Notes: generated from the sequence alone by a model not told the origin. Counted from the first letter of the stretch, positions 1-7,724 are shown. The stretch: DNA of 38,206 nt from Treponema sp. (GCA_024698325.1 JAILRG010000026.1:1-38206), one strand, 5' to 3'. Translations and numbers: made by a program.

Positions 1-376
1 TTTTTACGAAACGCCAGAACTGCTCTTTGTTTGAAAACGTGTAGGGGACGGAGAGCAGCCCTGTTTTGGTGCAGCCGTAACTAGCCATATTTACCGCGGA
101 CATGCGGTGGATGTGGATGGAGCTGTGCGGCTTGAGCATCATGTCGGTAACGGCACCGACATCGCCCAAGATGCCGGAACACTGCAAGTCAATTTTGATT
201 GTACCGCCTGACAAGGATTCTGCTTTTTCCTTAAAAGCGTAATCCATTTTGCCGGCGATTGTTTCGGGGGGATTTACCTCTGCCATAACGAGCGTGACAG
301 AAGGTTCTTCCTGCTGTTTTGTACAGCTTGCAAGGCCACAGAGAGCGAATACGGTAAAAAGCAGGTGTTGTTTCAT
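1..376 (-). CDS. TRAP transporter solute-binding lipoprotein (DctP-like), C-terminus beyond window
   Basis: Read on the minus strand from an ATG at 376, the frame stays open to base 1, giving about 125 residues; the C-terminal part lies outside the window. It opens with a short lipoprotein signal ending in the lipobox LASC, then TKQQEE. The mature start (LVMAEVN, AFKEKAE, SVPYTF, FWRF) is a clear paralog of the protein encoded just upstream at 389-1384. TRAP (PF03480) proteins of this kind bind organic or sugar acids outside the membrane and hand them to DctQM permeases. Only 12 bp separate it from its paralog, so the two should be co-transcribed. Unlike the operon-first gene it has a Shine-Dalgarno sequence (GAGGT) six bases before the ATG. 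The substrate cannot be told, and no DctQ or DctM gene is visible. Confidence 0.85.
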   Translation of the reverse strand, partial: MKQHLLFTVFALCGLASCTKQQEEPSVTLVMAEVNPPETIAGKMDYAFKEKAESLSGGTIKIDLQCSGILGDVGAVTDMMLKPHSSIHIHRMSAVNMASYGCTKTGLLSVPYTFSNKEQFWRFVK

Positions 377-388
377 AGTGTACCTCGG

Positions 389-1384
389 TTAGAAATTAAG
401 AATCTGTTGGTAAAACTCGATGTCTGTGGCAGCTGATTCTTTGCACATGTCGGCGCATATCTCCTGCCAGGGGCGTATATCCCGTACTTCTGTAATAACA
501 GCGCCCTTTTTCTTAAGTTCTTGCAGCGTCTGCTCCGTGCTTTCTTTTAGCGCCTGCTGACAGAACTGCATTGCGTGCTGACCGGCCTGTATAAGGATTT
601 GCTGCTGGCTCTTCGACAGAGAATCCCAGCAGTCAGCATTGATTACAACCGAGAAAATGCCCGTCGTGTGGCCGTCGCAAATCATGTAGGGGGCAACAGT
701 GTAAAATCCGTTTGAAAGATAGTTCAAAAGCGGCTGATCTGCGACTTCGACGGCGCCTGTGTTTAAGGCTGCGTATAATTCTGTGTAGCTTACATCCACG
801 GGGGTGCCATGCAGTGCGTTTACAAGGTCGACGAGGGAAGTGCCTGTTACGCGGATTTTTTTGCCCCGTAAGTCAGCGGCGGTTTTTATCGGAACTGTGG
901 AAAAGAAATGTCTTGCGCCCTCTGAGCCGAAGAAAAGCCCTCTGACGCCGAGTCCCAGCGTGTATGGTTCTGTCAGCAGTTCCTCTGCAAGCGGGGAGTG
1001 CGCAAAGTTCCAGAAATGCTCGTTGTCCCTGAATGTGTAGGGAATGGCGAGCAGCCTTGTGCGGACGGGTGTGCCTTTCGTGTAAGATGACAGGTTTCCC
1101 GGCCCGCGAACAATCTGAATGATGCTGCCGGACGTCATAACCTGCTGCATGACCTGCTTTTCGTTTCCCAGACTGGCTGCGTAGTGGATTTGAATGGTAA
1201 TGCTGCCATTTGAGAGCTGTTCTGCTTTTTCCTTGAAAGCTGCGTCTACACGGCCGACGAAACTGTCGGCAGCATTTACTTCTGCCATAACGAGTGAGAC
1301 GGGCGTATCTTTTTGCTGCTTTGAGCAGGAGCAAATGCCAAAGATACTGCTTACTGTCAGTAAAAAACAGATGGTTTTAAGCAT
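389..1384 (-). CDS. TRAP transporter solute-binding lipoprotein (DctP family)
   Basis: 331 residues, the usual length for a DctP-family binding protein. Residues 1-20 form a lipoprotein signal ending in ICSC, so the mature protein is probably lipid-anchored at Cys20. The family signature is easy to see in the middle: LRGKKIRV (the Arg normally grips the ligand carboxylate), then GTPVDVSYTELYAAL and TGAVEVADQP. It would capture an organic or sugar acid for a TRAP permease. It is the first gene of a minus-strand unit followed 12 bp later by a truncated paralog. Its promoter (1394-1422) is near consensus and places the transcript start only 3 nt before the ATG, with no ribosome binding site. The substrate is unknown; a uronate would suit the pectin-related content of the window, but that is a guess. 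Confidence 0.9.
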   Translation of the reverse strand: MLKTICFLLTVSSIFGICSCSKQQKDTPVSLVMAEVNAADSFVGRVDAAFKEKAEQLSNGSITIQIHYAASLGNEKQVMQQVMTSGSIIQIVRGPGNLSSYTKGTPVRTRLLAIPYTFRDNEHFWNFAHSPLAEELLTEPYTLGLGVRGLFFGSEGARHFFSTVPIKTAADLRGKKIRVTGTSLVDLVNALHGTPVDVSYTELYAALNTGAVEVADQPLLNYLSNGFYTVAPYMICDGHTTGIFSVVINADCWDSLSKSQQQILIQAGQHAMQFCQQALKESTEQTLQELKKKGAVITEVRDIRPWQEICADMCKESAATDIEFYQQILNF

Positions 1385-1393
1385 GGTTGTTTT

Positions 1394-1422
1394 ATTCTAT
1401 GCGTGTTTCTGGCTATTGTCAA
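1394..1422 (-). promoter_or_regulatory. Sigma-70 promoter of the TRAP lipoprotein gene
   Basis: On the minus strand TTGACA (1417-1422), a 17-bp spacer and TAGAAT (1394-1399). The predicted transcript start is 1387, three nucleotides before the ATG at 1384. The bases before the ATG (AAAACAACC) contain no Shine-Dalgarno sequence. Confidence 0.75.
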
Positions 1423-1470
1423 ATAAAAGCAGGCTTCGTATACCCGCGGGATAGGGATTCTCTTGATGTA

Positions 1471-1499
1471 TTGACTTTAGTGGTACTAAAGTGCATACT
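1471..1499 (+). promoter_or_regulatory. Promoter of the leucine leader/leuA transcript with an operator-like dyad
   Basis: TTGACT (1471-1476), a 17-bp spacer and CATACT (1494-1499). The predicted start of transcription falls on base 1506, the A of the leader-peptide ATG. The spacer holds a perfect dyad, TTTAGT-GGT-ACTAAA (1476-1490), where a repressor could block RNA polymerase; no regulator for it is visible here. Confidence 0.65.
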
Positions 1500-1505
1500 G
1501 TATAC

Positions 1506-1568
1506 ATGAAGTTTTCAACGCTACTACTACTATCCCTTTGTCTCATCAATCGCCAGAGCAGATGGTAG
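1506..1568 (+). CDS. leuL: Leucine attenuator leader peptide
   Basis: A 20-codon frame starting ATG AAG TTT TCA ACG, then four consecutive CTA leucine codons (1521-1532), followed soon by CTT and CTC, and ending in TAG. Six of its 20 residues are leucine. It lies between a promoter and a strong intrinsic terminator, directly before the 2-isopropylmalate synthase gene, which is the classic layout of a leu attenuator. Expected role: when charged tRNA-Leu is scarce the ribosome stalls at the CTA run and the terminator fails to form. No Shine-Dalgarno precedes the ATG, and the predicted transcript starts exactly on it, so the peptide would be translated from a leaderless end. I could not draw a clearly convincing antiterminator by eye. 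Confidence 0.85.
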   Translation: MKFSTLLLLSLCLINRQSRW

Positions 1569-1611
1569 TGTATTTGCGTATGTAAAACATAAAATCATAC
1601 ACGTACACAGC

Positions 1612-1645
1612 AAGACCTGTTGCTACTGGCAGCAGGTCTTTTTTT
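1612..1645 (+). terminator. Attenuator terminator upstream of leuA
   Basis: A 12-bp stem (1612-1623 with 1629-1640, one T-G wobble) closed by a 5-nt loop and followed by a run of T. It sits 43 bases after the leader-peptide stop and 26 bases before the leuA ATG, so it can only act as a premature terminator of leuA mRNA. Confidence 0.9.
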
Positions 1646-1670
1646 ATGTATACAAAGTGAGGAGAACACA

Positions 1671-3362
1671 ATGAAAGCACACATGAATGCAAAAAAGTAC
1701 CGGCCGATTCCTGCGATTCCGATTACGAACCGTACTTGGCCGGCAAACACCATTACGAAAGCTCCTGTCTGGTGCTCTGTTGATTTGCGGGATGGAAATC
1801 AGGCGCTGATCGACCCGATGGGCATTGAAACGAAACTTGCTTTCTTTGATTTGCTGGTAAAAATCGGCTTTAAGGAAATTGAAGTTGGATTCCCGTCTGC
1901 AAGCGATACCGAATATGAGTTTATTCGCCGCCTTATTGAGGAAAAGCGTATTCCTGATGATGTAACGATTCAGGTGCTGTGTCAGGCTCGCGAAAAGCTG
2001 GTGCGCAAGACTATGGAATCCATAAAAGGTGCGCCTTCGGTCATTTTCCATATCTATAACTCAACGTCTCCGGCGCAGCGCAAATACACGTTCAATAAGT
2101 CAAAGGAAGACATCGTTAAAATTGCGATTGACGGCGTGCGCTGCATAAAGGACTGCATGAAAGACTTGTCAGAGGAAGACCGGGCAAAAATCCGGCTGGA
2201 ATATTCGCCGGAAAGTTTTTCGATGACAGAAATTGACTATGCGATAGAAATCTGCGCGGCTGTCGGCAGGGAGTGGGGCTATTCAAAAGAGCGTCCGATT
2301 ATTTTCAACCTGCCGACGACCGTTGAGTGCGCAACGCCGAATGTGTATGCAGACCAGATTGAGTACTTTGCGCAGCAGATTCCGAACCGCGAGGGAGTCA
2401 TCATCAGTACGCACTGTCATAACGACCGGGGAAGCGGCGTTGCAAGCTGTGAGCTGGGACTTCTGGCAGGTGCAGACCGCGTGGAAGGCTGCCTGTTTGG
2501 TAACGGCGAGCGCACGGGAAATCTGGATATTGTGACTGTCGCGCTCAACATGTTCAGTCAGGGCGTGGATCCGGAGCTTGATTTGTCGAACCTGCCGGAT
2601 ATTGCTGACAGCTACATGGAATACACCAAGATGGATATTCCGCCACGCACCCCGTATGCGGGAGGTCTTGCCTATACCGCACTTTCTGGCGGTCATCAGG
2701 ATGCGATTGCGAAAGGATTTGCTGCCCGCGCCAAGATGGAGCCGGATGCAGTGTGGGACGTGCCGTATCTGCTGATAGATCCGCATGACATCGGGCGCCA
2801 GTACGAAGGCATTATCCGCATTAACAGCCAGTCCGGTAAGGGCGGCGCTTCGTTCATCCTTGAGCATAACTACGGCTATGCAATACCGAAGGCTATGCAG
2901 CCTGCAATCGGCGAGCTTATAAAGGCTGCAAGCGACAAGGCTCAGCGTGAACTGCAGCCGGAAGAAATAGTGACGCTGTTCAGAAAGCAGTGGATTGAAT
3001 GCAAGGCGCCGCTTTCTATCGTTGACCTTGCGCAGACTCATCTGGAAAGCGGGGCTTCGTCTGAAGAGCAGGTCGGCGTACGTGCTGTCATCAACTGGAA
3101 CGGGGCGCGGCTGTCTGTAGGCGGCAAGGGAAACGGCCCTCTGGACGGCTTTGTCAATGCGCTGGAAGAAACCGATGTGCCTAAGTTCAATATCACTGCG
3201 TTCCATGAGCACAGCATGGGTACTGGTTCTAACACGAGTGCGGTTGCCTACGTGCAGATTCGGGCGCATGACGGTATTGAGCGCTGGGGTGTCGGTGTTT
3301 CCAGCAATGTCGGCCGTGCCGGTATTGAAGCTGTCGTGAGCGCGGTGAATCAGCTGCAGTAA
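1671..3362 (+). CDS. leuA: 2-isopropylmalate synthase (long, actinobacterial/yeast-like type)
   Basis: 563 residues. It condenses acetyl-CoA with 2-oxoisovalerate, the first step committed to leucine. The start is the ATG at 1671, preceded by GTGAGGAG; an in-frame TTG at 1620 lies inside the attenuator hairpin and is rejected. The DRE-TIM barrel shows SVDLRDGNQAL (about residues 36-46), the metal-binding STHCHNDRGSG (about 246-256) and LFGNGERTGNLD (about 275-286). The last 130 residues match the LeuA allosteric dimer domain that binds leucine, so the enzyme is probably feedback-inhibited. The opening KYRPIPAIPITNRTWP is typical of the roughly 560-residue LeuA group, not the shorter E. coli-type. 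Expression is under the attenuator at 1506-1645. No leuB, leuC or leuD follows. Confidence 0.95.
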   Translation: MKAHMNAKKYRPIPAIPITNRTWPANTITKAPVWCSVDLRDGNQALIDPMGIETKLAFFDLLVKIGFKEIEVGFPSASDTEYEFIRRLIEEKRIPDDVTIQVLCQAREKLVRKTMESIKGAPSVIFHIYNSTSPAQRKYTFNKSKEDIVKIAIDGVRCIKDCMKDLSEEDRAKIRLEYSPESFSMTEIDYAIEICAAVGREWGYSKERPIIFNLPTTVECATPNVYADQIEYFAQQIPNREGVIISTHCHNDRGSGVASCELGLLAGADRVEGCLFGNGERTGNLDIVTVALNMFSQGVDPELDLSNLPDIADSYMEYTKMDIPPRTPYAGGLAYTALSGGHQDAIAKGFAARAKMEPDAVWDVPYLLIDPHDIGRQYEGIIRINSQSGKGGASFILEHNYGYAIPKAMQPAIGELIKAASDKAQRELQPEEIVTLFRKQWIECKAPLSIVDLAQTHLESGASSEEQVGVRAVINWNGARLSVGGKGNGPLDGFVNALEETDVPKFNITAFHEHSMGTGSNTSAVAYVQIRAHDGIERWGVGVSSNVGRAGIEAVVSAVNQLQ

Positions 3363-3394
3363 GCTTTTCGGCGGAAATACATATACTGAGTGAT

Positions 3395-3429
3395 AAAAAA
3401 AAGGCGGGACGTTCGACGAACGCCCCGCC
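3395..3429 (-). terminator. Rho-independent terminator of the candidate ncRNA / minus-strand transcript
   Basis: GGCGGG and GTTC arms (3403-3414) pair with GAAC and CCCGCC (3418-3429) with one mismatch. On the minus strand eight T follow (3395-3402). There is no T-run on the plus strand, so it does not serve leuA. Confidence 0.8.
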
Positions 3430-3564
3430 CCAAAAGGAGAGGAGGATGCAGAAAACAGATTTGCGCTGTGTGCTGCGCTCATCTGCATGAAACTGCAGTG
3501 ATTGAGAAGACACTGGCCAAACAACGTTTGGTTTTGGTGTCTTATGCTCTTGCAATCACTTAAT
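3395..3564 (-). ncRNA. Candidate structured non-coding RNA, about 170 nt
   Basis: On the minus strand TATAAT (3572-3577) is followed by a transcript start near 3564 and a rho-independent terminator ending at 3395. Between them is a long composite hairpin: AGTGATTG/CAATCACT (3553-3560 with 3497-3504), then AAGACAC/GTGTCTT (3537-3543 with 3507-3513), then CCAAAC/GTTTGG around a 3-nt loop (3517-3531). A second stem-loop (GCGC/GCGC extended by CAGAT/ATCTG) precedes the terminator. No open frame with a ribosome binding site is present. It does not match 6S, SRP, RNase P or tmRNA landmarks I know. The -35 box is weak, so it could instead be the 3' untranslated region of the DUF4954 gene that ends at 3627. 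Confidence 0.55.
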
Positions 3565-3626
3565 AAACCTCATTATAGTGTCGAAGTTACAAAGAAAATG
3601 CTGATTTTTCATATAAACAGCAAAAT

Positions 3627-5807
3627 TTAGCATAACTCCGCAAATATTTTTTTAATCCGTGCATCGAACTGGCTTGTAAGGGGCTTGAATTCCTTAAGGA
3701 ATTCATTGTCTTCGATGGTGCCAAGAACGGCTTTCATTTCATCTGTATTACGGAATGTGATTGAGCGGAAATAATCACTGAAATCTTTTTCCCGTGACGA
3801 GAATGCGCTGGTGTACATTTCGTCGGAAGCAAGCGTAACGTCATTAAGAATGTCAGTGAACACTTCAGGCTCAAACTCATTGATGGGCTTTGAATACAGG
3901 TATTCCAGGACATGAAGCGCATAGGCTGTTTTGTACGTTGTGTACATCTGCTGCTCTTCATCATAGAACGCGTGTACCTGTGCCCAGTTTTCGATGGCGC
4001 CTGTCTTTATGAGCGAAAGCAGCTCGTCAACCTTTTTCTGCGGGATGATCTGTCCCCCGACATTCGCCCAGTTGGTGTAGAGCGGCATTGACTGGATGCG
4101 CTCAAGTTCTGCGTGGCTTAGCGACGGAATGTGCCGTACCTTGCAGTAATCAACAAGGCAGCTTACCGCAAAATATTTAAGAATCTTGCGGTACTGCTTG
4201 TAGCCGCGAACCGGCTTGTAAATCGTGGCGCCGTATTTTTTCTGGCTCCTGCTGTCGACGAGCGTAAACTCAGCGTTGACGTTCTGGTGCAGATAATCCT
4301 TTGCAATGCGGTACAAATCTTCCTGGTCCGCTGCATTTACGGCGTAATCATCCTTCTTGTTCAGAAGATAGCGGCCTGTCAGCTCGATAATGCGGTCTAC
4401 CGCTGTAATCACTTCCTGAATGGTGTCGGGTGCAAGCGGATCGGTCTCGATGTGCTGGACTTTTACCTTGCGCTTGTCGCGTTTCTGGAACTTGAACTTG
4501 TTTCTGGTGACGGCGTACATGTTATACAGGAACCAGTATGCCGGGAGAATGCTTATATCCTGATTGCAGCCGTTTGAAATGACTAGCGAGAACGGGTAGG
4601 TGATGTTCAGCTCGTGTTCGTAGCTGCCTTTTGCGACAAGTACAAAGCTTGCGAACCTGGAGTTGTGCTTGAAGTCGGAGCAGAGTCCCGGCCAGAAACC
4701 GCGGCCTGCTATCATTTCGCCGTCGGGGGAGCGGGAATTGTGATTTGAGCCGATTGTGGCGCCGGATGCGATGTTGGTCTGTCCGCAGAGCGTTGAGGCT
4801 ATCAGGAACGACGAGTTGTGGTGCTGCTCGTGGAACGGGAAAATCAGGTTGTTTAAGCATTCGCAGCAGGAAATCGTCGAGTTGTCGCCTAGCACCGAGT
4901 TAAGAAGGCGGGCGCCGTATTTGAGCTGACAGTTTCTGCCGATGACAAATCGTACGGCGACTGCCTGGTAGAAGATGTGGCAGCCGTAGCCGACAATGCC
5001 GTTTACAAGCTCTACGCCTTCGCCGATCTGCGTCGGTTCATCTTCGCTTGAAAGAATCGTGATATTCTTGAGCTTGAAGGCGCCTTTAATGTATGTCCAG
5101 GTGCAGACTTTTGCGTCTTTTAAGAGTGTCGTATTTTTGATGACGGCGTCGTCTTCCACAATGCCGTAGGTATTCAGCGCCTTGGAAAAGTCAGACTCCG
5201 TTATTGCGACAAAACGTTCCAAAAGCTCGTTGTCTTCACGGTATCGTGACCACAGAAAGGCATCGGCCGGAATCATGCTTTCGAACGGAAGAATGCGTCT
5301 GCCGTCGTTTTCGTTACCTACGCCAATCCAGATGCGGGTTGATTCGGATTCGCCTTCTTTGAGGATGCCGTTTCCGAATTTAGAATGCTTTGTGCAGCTC
5401 ATTTCCTGGATATTGAACAGAATGACGCGGTTTCCGATGCGGTAGTTTTCCAGGTAGCGTACGTTGCGGACGACAACATCGTCTCCTAGCACGGTGTCGC
5501 GGAGGTATGAGTCATACAGGCCGGTTTCGAGCATAAGGTCGTGGTATTTCAGCGTGGCCTTGCAGAGCCGGCCGATAATCAGAAAACCGGAAATATGGCA
5601 GTAGTGAATGAGGTTTGCGTCAAAACAGCCGTCGCGTGCGTCTACGAGTATGTTCTGCCAGCTTTCGTCAATGTTGAGGTTGTTGTTTGCCTTCAGCGTT
5701 GCAATTTCTGCCGGGGTGAGGCGCCGTTTTCCTGCCGTTGTGCCGGCGGGAAACTGAATCTGCGCAGCGTTGTCTGCCGCGTCGTCATAAAATGTAACGT
5801 ATGCCAT
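3627..5807 (-). CDS. DUF4954 family protein with left-handed beta-helix (hexapeptide) domain
   Basis: 726 residues from the ATG at 5807 (MAYVTFYDD). The stretch from about residue 220 to 370 consists of turns rich in isoleucine/valine and glycine (for example TQIGEGVELVNGIVGYG, YGARLLNSVLGDNSTI, TNIASGATIGSNHNSR), as in left-handed beta-helix acyl/nucleotidyl-transferase folds. The whole length and order of blocks fit DUF4954, a family I recall from Treponema and Bacteroidetes; its biochemical function is not established. The remainder after about 430 looks alpha-helical. No signal peptide or membrane segment, so cytoplasmic. The next in-frame codons upstream are GC-rich and lie within the promoter spacer, which rules against a longer start. 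Confidence 0.8.
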   Translation of the reverse strand: MAYVTFYDDAADNAAQIQFPAGTTAGKRRLTPAEIATLKANNNLNIDESWQNILVDARDGCFDANLIHYCHISGFLIIGRLCKATLKYHDLMLETGLYDSYLRDTVLGDDVVVRNVRYLENYRIGNRVILFNIQEMSCTKHSKFGNGILKEGESESTRIWIGVGNENDGRRILPFESMIPADAFLWSRYREDNELLERFVAITESDFSKALNTYGIVEDDAVIKNTTLLKDAKVCTWTYIKGAFKLKNITILSSEDEPTQIGEGVELVNGIVGYGCHIFYQAVAVRFVIGRNCQLKYGARLLNSVLGDNSTISCCECLNNLIFPFHEQHHNSSFLIASTLCGQTNIASGATIGSNHNSRSPDGEMIAGRGFWPGLCSDFKHNSRFASFVLVAKGSYEHELNITYPFSLVISNGCNQDISILPAYWFLYNMYAVTRNKFKFQKRDKRKVKVQHIETDPLAPDTIQEVITAVDRIIELTGRYLLNKKDDYAVNAADQEDLYRIAKDYLHQNVNAEFTLVDSRSQKKYGATIYKPVRGYKQYRKILKYFAVSCLVDYCKVRHIPSLSHAELERIQSMPLYTNWANVGGQIIPQKKVDELLSLIKTGAIENWAQVHAFYDEEQQMYTTYKTAYALHVLEYLYSKPINEFEPEVFTDILNDVTLASDEMYTSAFSSREKDFSDYFRSITFRNTDEMKAVLGTIEDNEFLKEFKPLTSQFDARIKKIFAELC

Positions 5808-5817
5808 GCATGCACCT

Positions 5818-5846
5818 GTTATACTGCCCGGTCTTGGCCGGGACAA
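5818..5846 (-). promoter_or_regulatory. Promoter of the DUF4954 gene
   Basis: On the minus strand TTGTCC (5841-5846), a 17-bp spacer, TATAAC (5818-5823). Predicted transcript start 5811, leaving a 4-nt leader before the in-frame ATG at 5807. An ATG at 5811 itself is out of frame. The spacer contains the small dyad CCCGG-CCAAGA-CCGGG. Confidence 0.6.
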
Positions 5847-5859
5847 AATGGCAGCGTGA

Positions 5860-5891
5860 GGAGCCGCTGATGCGGGCGGGCAGGCGGCTCC
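5860..5891 (-). terminator. Hairpin after the ABC ATPase gene, possible weak terminator
   Basis: GGAGCCGC (5860-5867) pairs perfectly with GCGGCTCC (5884-5891), nine bases past the ATPase stop. There is no T-run, so termination by itself is doubtful; it may stabilise the 3' end. Confidence 0.35.
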
Positions 5892-5900
5892 CTGCTGTCT

Positions 5901-6689
5901 CTAGTTCAGAAGCATCCTGTCGTTAAGCTCGCCTTTTACGATGCGGAACTTTTCGAGCAGGTCTGAAACGTTCAGATTAGCTTTTGCTTCGTCACGTTCG
6001 TCAAAAATGATATTGCCTTTATTCATCATGATAAGGCGGTTTCCATACTGAATGGCGTGACTCATGTTGTGCGTGACCATAAAAGCTGTCAGATGGTCTT
6101 TTTCGATGAAATGCTTTGTCAGCTCAAGCACTTTTTCTGCCGTTTTCGGGTCGAGGGCGGCAGTGTGTTCGTCGAGAAGCAGCAGTTTTGGCTTTTGCAG
6201 GGTTGCCATAAGCAGGGTGAGGGCCTGACGCTGGCCGCCGCTTAAAAGGCCTACCTTGCTGTTCAGACGGTCTTCGAGGCCCAGGTCGAGCAGGGCGAGC
6301 TTTTCGCGGTACATTTCGCGCTCTTTCGGCTGGATGCCCCAGCGCAGGGTGCGTCTTTTTCCGCGGCGGTATGCCATGGCGAGGTTTTCCTCGATTTCCA
6401 TGTTGGCGGCAGTACCCATCATTGGGTCCTGGAATACGCGGCCAAGGTAGGCGGCGCGCTTGTATTCGCTCATTCCCGTAATATCGGTGCCGTCAAGGAT
6501 GATGGAGCCGGTGTCGCAGCTGTGGACGCCTGCAATCAGATTGAGCAGGGTTGATTTTCCCGCGCCGTTACCGCCGATAATTGTTACAAAGTCACCTTCT
6601 TTAAGCTCGAGGTTTATGTCGAACAGTGCTTTTTTTTCTGTGATGGTACCTGCGTTGAATGTCTTTGATACATGTGAAATCTTAAGCAT
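5901..6689 (-). CDS. ABC transporter ATP-binding protein, Trp/Tyr (BPL_trans) uptake type
   Basis: 262 residues from the ATG at 6687-6689; this ATG lies inside the last codons of the permease gene (8-bp overlap), a sign of translational coupling. Walker A GGNGAGKST (39-47), signature LSGGQRQ (about 155), Walker B LLLLDEHTAALDP (about 175-187) and a switch histidine (VTHNMSHA). The DEHTAALDP wording is typical of ATPases that partner the permease type found upstream, often annotated as tryptophan/tyrosine transporters. It would energise import of an unknown small ligand. The matching periplasmic binding protein is not next to it. Confidence 0.9.
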   Translation of the reverse strand: MLKISHVSKTFNAGTITEKKALFDINLELKEGDFVTIIGGNGAGKSTLLNLIAGVHSCDTGSIILDGTDITGMSEYKRAAYLGRVFQDPMMGTAANMEIEENLAMAYRRGKRRTLRWGIQPKEREMYREKLALLDLGLEDRLNSKVGLLSGGQRQALTLLMATLQKPKLLLLDEHTAALDPKTAEKVLELTKHFIEKDHLTAFMVTHNMSHAIQYGNRLIMMNKGNIIFDERDEAKANLNVSDLLEKFRIVKGELNDRMLLN

Positions 6690-7611
6690 TTTTGTCCTCG
6701 TTTGCTGGCGCTGGCTGTGCCGGAAGTGGAGCGTGGCGTCTGGTCTTTTTCTTAAGCACCGGAATGGAAAGGGCGAGCACAACGATGATTGCTGTTAAAA
6801 GCTTGAGGTCGGTGCTCTTTAAGCCCAGCTGCAGAACGACCGCGATGATAATGCGGTAGACGACTGAACCGAGCACGATTCCCATGAGGGAGTACCAGAA
6901 CGCGATATGCTGGCCGAATATTACTTCGCCTAAGATGATGGATGCGAGGCCGATAACGATGGTGCCCTGTCCCATCATGACGTCGGCATACCCCTGGCTC
7001 TGGGCGACGAGCGCGCCGGAAAGTGCGATAAGTCCGTTTGAGAGCATCAGGCCGGCGACTTTCATCTTGTCGGTGTCTACGCCGACGGCGCGAACCATGC
7101 GCTCGTTGTTGCCTGTTGCGCGGATTGCAGAGCCGATTTCGGTGCCAAGGAACCAGTAGAGCGCCGCAATCAGCACGACGCTAAAGATAATGCCGGTAAT
7201 CAGGGAAGCGGGAACCGTGTCGATGTGAAGCAGGTCGCACAGGCTGCTCATAACAGTCGTTACTCCCAAAAGCGGAATGTTTGCGCGTCCCATAACGCGG
7301 ATATTAATTGAATATAGTGCAATCATGGAAAGGATACCGGCCAAGATTTCGTGAATCTTGAGCTTGGTATGCAGAAGGCCGGTAACAAAACCGGCAAGAA
7401 CGCCTGCTATAAAGGCGATAAGCAGTGAAATCAGCGGATTCATTCCTGCTGAAATAAGCGTCGCAGAAACGGCGCCGCCGAGTGCAAAAGAACCGTCGCA
7501 GGTCATGTCGGCGATGTTTAATACACGGAACGTGAGGTACACGCCCAACGTCATAATTCCCCAAAGAACGCCCTGAGATACGGCGCCTTGCATTGCTAGT
7601 AAAATACCCAT
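6682..7611 (-). CDS. ABC transporter permease, Trp/Tyr (BPL_trans) uptake type
   Basis: 309 residues with eight or nine hydrophobic segments, starting MGILLAMQGAVSQGVLW and ending in a charged, proline-rich tail (KKKTRRHAP onward). The pattern GVYLTFRVLNIADMTCDGSF and GSAIRATGNNERMVRAVGVD is characteristic of the branched-chain-like permeases paired with ABC_sub_bind proteins. It forms the membrane pore for the ATPase encoded immediately downstream. TATAAT lies seven bases before the ATG and no ribosome binding site is present, so its mRNA is predicted to start one base ahead of the start codon. The binding-protein gene that normally accompanies this pair is missing on both sides. Confidence 0.9.
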   Translation of the reverse strand: MGILLAMQGAVSQGVLWGIMTLGVYLTFRVLNIADMTCDGSFALGGAVSATLISAGMNPLISLLIAFIAGVLAGFVTGLLHTKLKIHEILAGILSMIALYSINIRVMGRANIPLLGVTTVMSSLCDLLHIDTVPASLITGIIFSVVLIAALYWFLGTEIGSAIRATGNNERMVRAVGVDTDKMKVAGLMLSNGLIALSGALVAQSQGYADVMMGQGTIVIGLASIILGEVIFGQHIAFWYSLMGIVLGSVVYRIIIAVVLQLGLKSTDLKLLTAIIVVLALSIPVLKKKTRRHAPLPAQPAPANEDKNA

Positions 7612-7618
7612 ATCGGCG

Positions 7619-7624
7619 ATTATA
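7619..7624 (-). promoter_or_regulatory. -10 box of the ABC permease gene
   Basis: TATAAT on the minus strand, with predicted transcript start at 7612, one base before the ATG. The -35 region is poor. Confidence 0.5.
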
Positions 7625-7644
7625 ACAACCTTTTAGGAATGAGA

Positions 7645-7661
7645 AAAGCGGTTGCCGCTTT
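7645..7661 (-). terminator. Short hairpin between phosphatase and permease genes
   Basis: AAAGCGG-TTG-CCGCTTT, a perfect 7-bp stem followed on the minus strand by TTTTCTC. It could end the HAD phosphatase transcript just ahead of the permease promoter. Confidence 0.4.
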
Positions 7662-7724
7662 CGGCTGCGGGGATTGTGCCGGCAGGCGGCGGTTTTTGCG
7701 CCTTAGGGGAGGACGGCTGCGCGC

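Noticed and set aside
1620..1670. Longer leuA start at TTG 1620
   Set aside because: It lies inside the attenuator hairpin, while the ATG at 1671 has a proper ribosome site and matches the family N-terminus.
3395..3429. Terminator of leuA
   Set aside because: The stem has its T-run only on the minus strand, so it serves leftward transcription.
2283..3524. 413-residue open frame on the minus strand opposite leuA
   Set aside because: It is antisense to a highly conserved gene, is rich in Arg/His/Cys as expected of a shadow frame, and lacks any recognisable domain.
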